A stretch of DNA of 7,299 nucleotides from Hominisplanchenecus_A murintestinalis (GTDB lineage: Bacteria; Bacillota; Clostridia; Lachnospirales; Lachnospiraceae). Below the pieces are notes generated by a model that saw nothing but the letters and a program-made list of their open reading frames with translations, did no database searches and had not been told where the DNA came from. Where the stretch lies: NCBI RefSeq assembly GCF_943193015.1, contig NZ_CALPCM010000074.1:1-7299 (forward strand). The letters are read 5' to 3'. Positions 4,654 through 7,299 of the stretch are shown here, one piece after another. Positions within the stretch are counted from its first letter, which is position 1, and each line of letters begins with the position of its first letter. The translations under genes were made by a program, and so were the position numbers.

Positions 4654-6537
4654 TTAATCAAGCAATTCATTAGATAAGACAGCGACAAAGTTAGTTTTCC
4701 TATCTGTCTGCGCTCTTTTCAGCCATTCCTGTTTTTCTTCCTTTGTCATGCAATCAAGCAAAATTGTAAAGCGGGCAATATTATTATTTTCATAGTATTT
4801 TTCGACATGGCGTTTTAAGTCACTTAATGGCATATAATTTGAAAGCACGGCAAAGAAGTTTGTTTTGTTATCCTGTTCTGATTTATCTACATACTGTAAA
4901 ACCAAATTTGTGTCCATATCTTGTATAATGGTTGAAAACAGTGCAATTTTATCAGCGTCATATGCTTTCTTGTAATAATCTTTTTGAGCTGTTTCGTCTA
5001 ATACTGAAAAGAGTGCGGAAAATCTAATTAAGTCCTCATTTTGAAAATATTGTTCCGTCAAAACTGGTATATCATCAGCTGCAACAGGCATTATACTTAT
5101 AATCAAAGGCATTTCTATTGCCGGACTAATATCTGTGTTTTTCAGAGAATAAATCAATTCTTCTATTGCCGAAATAGCTTCTCTGTCATTCAGATAATCT
5201 TTTACCGAATCAGAAAAATATACTGTCATTTTTGATTCGTCCTCAAAGACAATTTCTGTTGCACCATAATAATCTTGATTTTTAGCGTATAAGTTCCAAC
5301 CCATTTCAATAATATAAGAATTGCAATAATATCCATTTTGCGTATAAGAATATTGGTAGGAATTAGCATTTTCCAAATCATTATTATCTAAATTTTCATC
5401 GTCTAAATACCAGCCATACCCTAAATTTTCATCATAAATATACGTGCTTTTCCCATTGCCTTTTTTTTCTGGTATTGACGATTTACTTGTTTCTTTAGAA
5501 TCGGTAGCAGCAGAAACGGAATAACCACCGATAAAAACCGCACCAGATAAAATAAAAAGAGTTAATATAACAGTCAAAACCCGAATTGTTTTCGTCTTAC
5601 TCTTGAAATTCATAATAGCATCTAACCTTTCTTTTAACTGTTCTGCTCCCTCTGTCAAAGTGACGGAAGCTAAAGAACTTTTGTAGAGATTGTTTGACTT
5701 CAAAAAGGAAATTAGTGTATCTCCATACTCACGTCTTGCGGTATCGTCAAGTACAGATATAACTTTTTCATCACATGACAATTCACAGGATTTATTCACT
5801 TCCTTTTCCAGTAGATATACAAAAGGATTGAACCAATGGACGCACACAACAATCTGTATCAGCCATTTATAAAACATATCCCTCTGCTTGTAGTGAATCA
5901 GCTCATGCACAAAGATATAAGACAACTCTCTATCTTCCAATTCGCTAATCGGCAAAATGATTCTTGGTCGAAAGAAACCAATCAGCATAGGAGAAGCAAT
6001 TAGAGAATTACGGGATAATTCAACCCTTGTCTTGATATTCAGTTTTTCTTCACAATCAGATAGCAGATTCAAGATTTTTATATCCGATACCTCTTTATTT
6101 CCCGCTTTGATGTATTGGATAAATCCTTGATAAACTGTTATCTTACGGACAAATAAAATCAGTGCCAATGCTGACCAGATAAAAAACAGGCAGACATATT
6201 TGTTAATTGGTTCACGCATGGCAGCGGCGTTTATTTCCCGGTTTGTCTGTATCGGCTCTGCATTGTTGTTACCCGTATCTGCGGGAACGGGTATATTGGG
6301 GCTTGTAGGAATTTCATTCGTTATTGCTACTGTGTCGATTTTTTCAAACAGGCTTCCAACAATCGCATTATCGGGAGTAAAGGGAAGCAAAAACCGCAAA
6401 GCAACGACTATCCAGATATAATGCTGCCAACGCTTGCTGAACCTGTTTTTATACAGCGGCTTCAATCCCAGAATAAGAAGCAGTAACAGTGCGCCGGAAA
6501 CAGACAGCGACAATAATATTTTCATAAATTCATTCAT
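4654..6537 (-). CDS. M56 / BlaR1-like membrane metalloprotease with helical-repeat C-terminus
   Basis: The encoded protein has 627 residues. BlaR1/MecR1 proteins sense a signal outside the cell, activate a zinc protease and cause loss of the partner BlaI-type repressor. Membrane segments lie near residues 5-24, 39-53, 113-130 and 319-338. The zinc site is HELIH (211-215), followed by the CELSCDE segment (251-257) typical of family M56. After the last membrane helix there is no transpeptidase-like sensor domain and no SxxK/SxN/KTG set. Instead come a low-complexity Asn/Tyr-rich stretch (about 345-410), a small domain (about 410-490), and four and a half repeats of about 28 residues to the end. 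The sensed molecule is therefore probably not a beta-lactam by the BlaR1 mechanism. ATG 6537 has GGAG 8 nt upstream and overlaps the repressor gene by 8 bp. An alternative start at 6561 lies inside the repressor gene. Confidence 0.88.
   Translation of the reverse strand: MNEFMKILLSLSVSGALLLLLILGLKPLYKNRFSKRWQHYIWIVVALRFLLPFTPDNAIVGSLFEKIDTVAITNEIPTSPNIPVPADTGNNNAEPIQTNREINAAAMREPINKYVCLFFIWSALALILFVRKITVYQGFIQYIKAGNKEVSDIKILNLLSDCEEKLNIKTRVELSRNSLIASPMLIGFFRPRIILPISELEDRELSYIFVHELIHYKQRDMFYKWLIQIVVCVHWFNPFVYLLEKEVNKSCELSCDEKVISVLDDTARREYGDTLISFLKSNNLYKSSLASVTLTEGAEQLKERLDAIMNFKSKTKTIRVLTVILTLFILSGAVFIGGYSVSAATDSKETSKSSIPEKKGNGKSTYIYDENLGYGWYLDDENLDNNDLENANSYQYSYTQNGYYCNSYIIEMGWNLYAKNQDYYGATEIVFEDESKMTVYFSDSVKDYLNDREAISAIEELIYSLKNTDISPAIEMPLIISIMPVAADDIPVLTEQYFQNEDLIRFSALFSVLDETAQKDYYKKAYDADKIALFSTIIQDMDTNLVLQYVDKSEQDNKTNFFAVLSNYMPLSDLKRHVEKYYENNNIARFTILLDCMTKEEKQEWLKRAQTDRKTNFVAVLSNELLD
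4657..5055 (-). repeat. Protein repeat region: 4.5 units of about 28 residues
   Basis: Within the BlaR1-like protein, residues about 497-627 divide into units beginning YFQNEDLIRFSALFSVLDE, YDADKIALFSTIIQDMD, EQDNKTNFFAVLSNYMP, YENNNIARFTILLDCMT and QTDRKTNFVAVLSNELLD. Each has a polar start, an aromatic-hydrophobic helix (F-x-x-L/I-L/I) and a second charged helix (for example LKRHVEKY, KQEWLKRA). This is the layout of an alpha-helical solenoid. Nucleotide identity between units is low, so it is an old protein repeat and not a recent DNA duplication. Confidence 0.7.
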
Positions 6538-6904
6538 TTTCTTTTCTCCAAAATGTTTCAATCTCTTTCAATTCGTCTGCCGAAAGAATATCCTGCCGCA
6601 ACAAGGTTGATACTAAGTTTTTCACATTCCCGCCGTAGACTTTATCAAGAAAGCTGTGGGTCTGCATGGTCTGGTATTCTGTTTCTGTTACCGTAGCCAC
6701 ATACTCATTCTTCCTGCCGATTTTTTTGACTTTCAAGAACTTTTTTTCGCCTAATCGGGAAAGCAGCGTGAGTACGGTGTTGTTCTTCCATTCGTTCTTG
6801 TCTTTTTCCAATTCCTCCATGATGAGGGAGTATAAAGCTGCCCCTCCATTCTTCCAGATGATTTTCATTAGTACCAATTCGGATTCAGAAATTTGCTGTG
6901 CCAT
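6530..6904 (-). CDS. BlaI/MecI/CopY-family transcriptional repressor
   Basis: The encoded protein has 124 residues, the normal family length. Residues 1-75 form the winged helix: ISESELVLMKIIWKNGG, then WKNNTVLTLLSRLGEKKFL (recognition helix) and the wing KVKKIGRKNEYVATV. The C-terminal part dimerises. In staphylococcal BlaI the induced cut falls between Asn101 and Phe102. Here the comparable segment GGNVKNLVSTLL offers N96-L97 as a candidate site; this is inference. ATG 6904 follows a near-perfect AAGGAGG ribosome site at 5 nt. The stop codon overlaps the start of the BlaR1-like gene by 8 bp, so the two form an operon. The two dyads at 6918-6960 suggest it represses its own promoter. No beta-lactamase gene is in the window, so any further target is unknown. 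Confidence 0.92.
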   Translation of the reverse strand: MAQQISESELVLMKIIWKNGGAALYSLIMEELEKDKNEWKNNTVLTLLSRLGEKKFLKVKKIGRKNEYVATVTETEYQTMQTHSFLDKVYGGNVKNLVSTLLRQDILSADELKEIETFWRKENE

Positions 6905-6917
6905 TTTGTCCTCCTTT

Positions 6918-6960
6918 TATCTTAACATCTTGTGGGTATGTATATATCTTAACACTTTGT
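6918..6960. promoter_or_regulatory. Two BlaI-type operator candidates
   Basis: A 16-bp direct repeat occurs at 6918-6933 and 6945-6960 with 14 of 16 bases identical (TATCTTAACA followed by TCTTGT or CTTTGT). Each copy contains the dyad ACA-NNN-TGT (6925-6933 and 6952-6960), related to the TACA/TGTA half-sites of BlaI/MecI/CopY operators. Copies are 27 bp apart. One sits exactly between the -35 and -10 boxes and the other covers the region just after the start point, so binding should block transcription. Confidence 0.65.
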
Positions 6961-6969
6961 AGGTGACAA
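6941..6969 (-). promoter_or_regulatory. Promoter of the blaI-blaR1-like operon
   Basis: On the minus strand TTGTCA (6969-6964) and TATATA (6946-6941) are 17 bp apart, matching TTGACA at five and TATAAT at four of six positions. The start point should lie near 6934, about 30 nt before ATG 6904. The spacer contains one operator-like dyad and the other lies at the start of the transcript. Confidence 0.7.
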
Positions 6970-7299
6970 TGCAATACTCTAATGAAAATTTAAGAATTTT
7001 TAAAAAGATATGAAAGACAGGGAGGGATTCCGTAGTAGTCGGCACTGTGCGTAATGTGCATAACTTGCTGTCTTATGGAGTTGTGGGAAAGTCTGTTTGC
7101 AGAATGTGGGAAAGCTGCACTTTAGCTTTTCCATGTTCTGTGAACGGACTTTTCCATGACGGAATAGCAAGTTATACACATTTCCACGGTGCTTGTCTTT
7201 TGGTCTTTGGTTTCTTTGGTTCGGAATAGTGTGGTGCTGGCGGTCTATCTCTTGTTTTCGGTTGCTTGCTTCTTTACCGTACATGAGCATTTATCAATG
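6970..7299. other. Non-coding right flank with long hairpin
   Basis: I support no gene here. The minus-strand frame 7290-7000 starts directly after tandem stops without a ribosome site and reads straight through the hairpin, so it is probably not coding. The bases from 7298 leftwards on the minus strand could be the last codons of a gene outside the window, but two frames are possible and neither is recognised. The stretch 7194-7222 is T/G-rich, with TTTGGT three times. Confidence 0.45.
7041..7193 (+). ncRNA. Candidate structured RNA or ssDNA element: 153-nt near-perfect hairpin
   Basis: Three stacked helices close on a 5-nt loop (7118-7122). The inner helix pairs 7080-7117 with 7123-7160, 38 consecutive pairs (28 Watson-Crick, 10 G-U). 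The middle helix pairs 7053-7069 with 7166-7182, 16 of 17, with one C/A mismatch at 7059/7176. The outer helix pairs 7041-7049 with 7185-7193, nine pairs including two G-U. All non-Watson-Crick pairs in the inner and outer helices are G-U only when read as the plus strand; on the minus strand they become A/C mismatches. This suggests the plus-strand molecule is the one that folds. Whether it is an RNA, a single-strand origin, or the remains of a small inverted-repeat element cannot be decided here. Confidence 0.5.

Noticed and set aside
7041..7193. Retron msr-msd or group II intron remnant
   Set aside because: A long hairpin alone is not enough: no reverse transcriptase coding sequence, no intron domain V/VI pattern and no branching-G context can be seen in the window.
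7000..7290. 96-residue minus-strand open frame
   Set aside because: It begins directly after tandem stop codons, has no ribosome site, has no recognisable domain and runs through both arms of the long hairpin.
1..7299. CRISPR arrays, tRNA or rRNA genes, insertion sequences
   Set aside because: No regularly spaced repeats, no cloverleaf-like or rRNA-like stretches and no transposase coding sequence were found.

Overview
The window looks like accessory DNA of a gut-type Gram-positive anaerobe (Bacillota, most likely Clostridia/Lachnospiraceae). This rests on strong AGGAGG-type ribosome binding sites, a relaxase/MobC/Cys-rich-VLP set of the kind carried by Tn1549-like conjugative elements, and a BlaI/BlaR1-type pair. 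Except for one small LysM gene, every supported gene is on the minus strand. Base composition is mosaic: the mobilisation genes are GC-rich, while the BlaR1-like gene and the C_GCAxxG gene are AT-rich.

Layout from left to right. Positions 1-203 hold no recognised gene but have several inverted repeats. At 204-416 (+) is a 70-aa LysM protein that looks like resident DNA, followed by a strong hairpin. Near 480-502 the sequence changes into the 3' end of a truncated Cys-rich VLP gene (479-772, -). Reading leftwards from there is the mobilisation block: mobC (2365-2760, -), relaxase (762-2402, -) and the VLP gene, with overlapping ends. Positions 2761-3403 are non-coding, with stacked inverted repeats that make a candidate oriT and a minus-strand terminator. 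At 3404-3823 (-) is a C_GCAxxG_C_C-type cysteine protein with its own promoter and terminator. At 3901-4113 and 4085-4543 (-) are overlapping genes for a Tn916-type helix-turn-helix protein and a sigma-70-like factor. At 4654-6537 and 6530-6904 (-) are an M56/BlaR1-like membrane sensor protease and its BlaI-type repressor, read from a promoter carrying two operator-like dyads. Positions 7011-7299 contain no convincing gene but do contain a very long hairpin (7041-7193).

How it fits together: MobC and the relaxase would nick the element at a nearby oriT. The sigma factor and HTH protein resemble the regulatory pair of Tn916-like elements. The BlaI/BlaR1-like pair is a self-regulated signal switch whose sensor has a helical-repeat domain instead of a penicillin-binding domain. 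No integrase, excisionase or type IV secretion gene is visible, and the VLP gene is cut at the left edge. The segment is therefore either one end of a larger element or a decayed, rearranged one. The most unusual item is the 153-nt hairpin at the right, whose arm differences are almost all G-U compatible on the plus strand and whose arms carry a mirrored pair of DnaA-box-like 9-mers.
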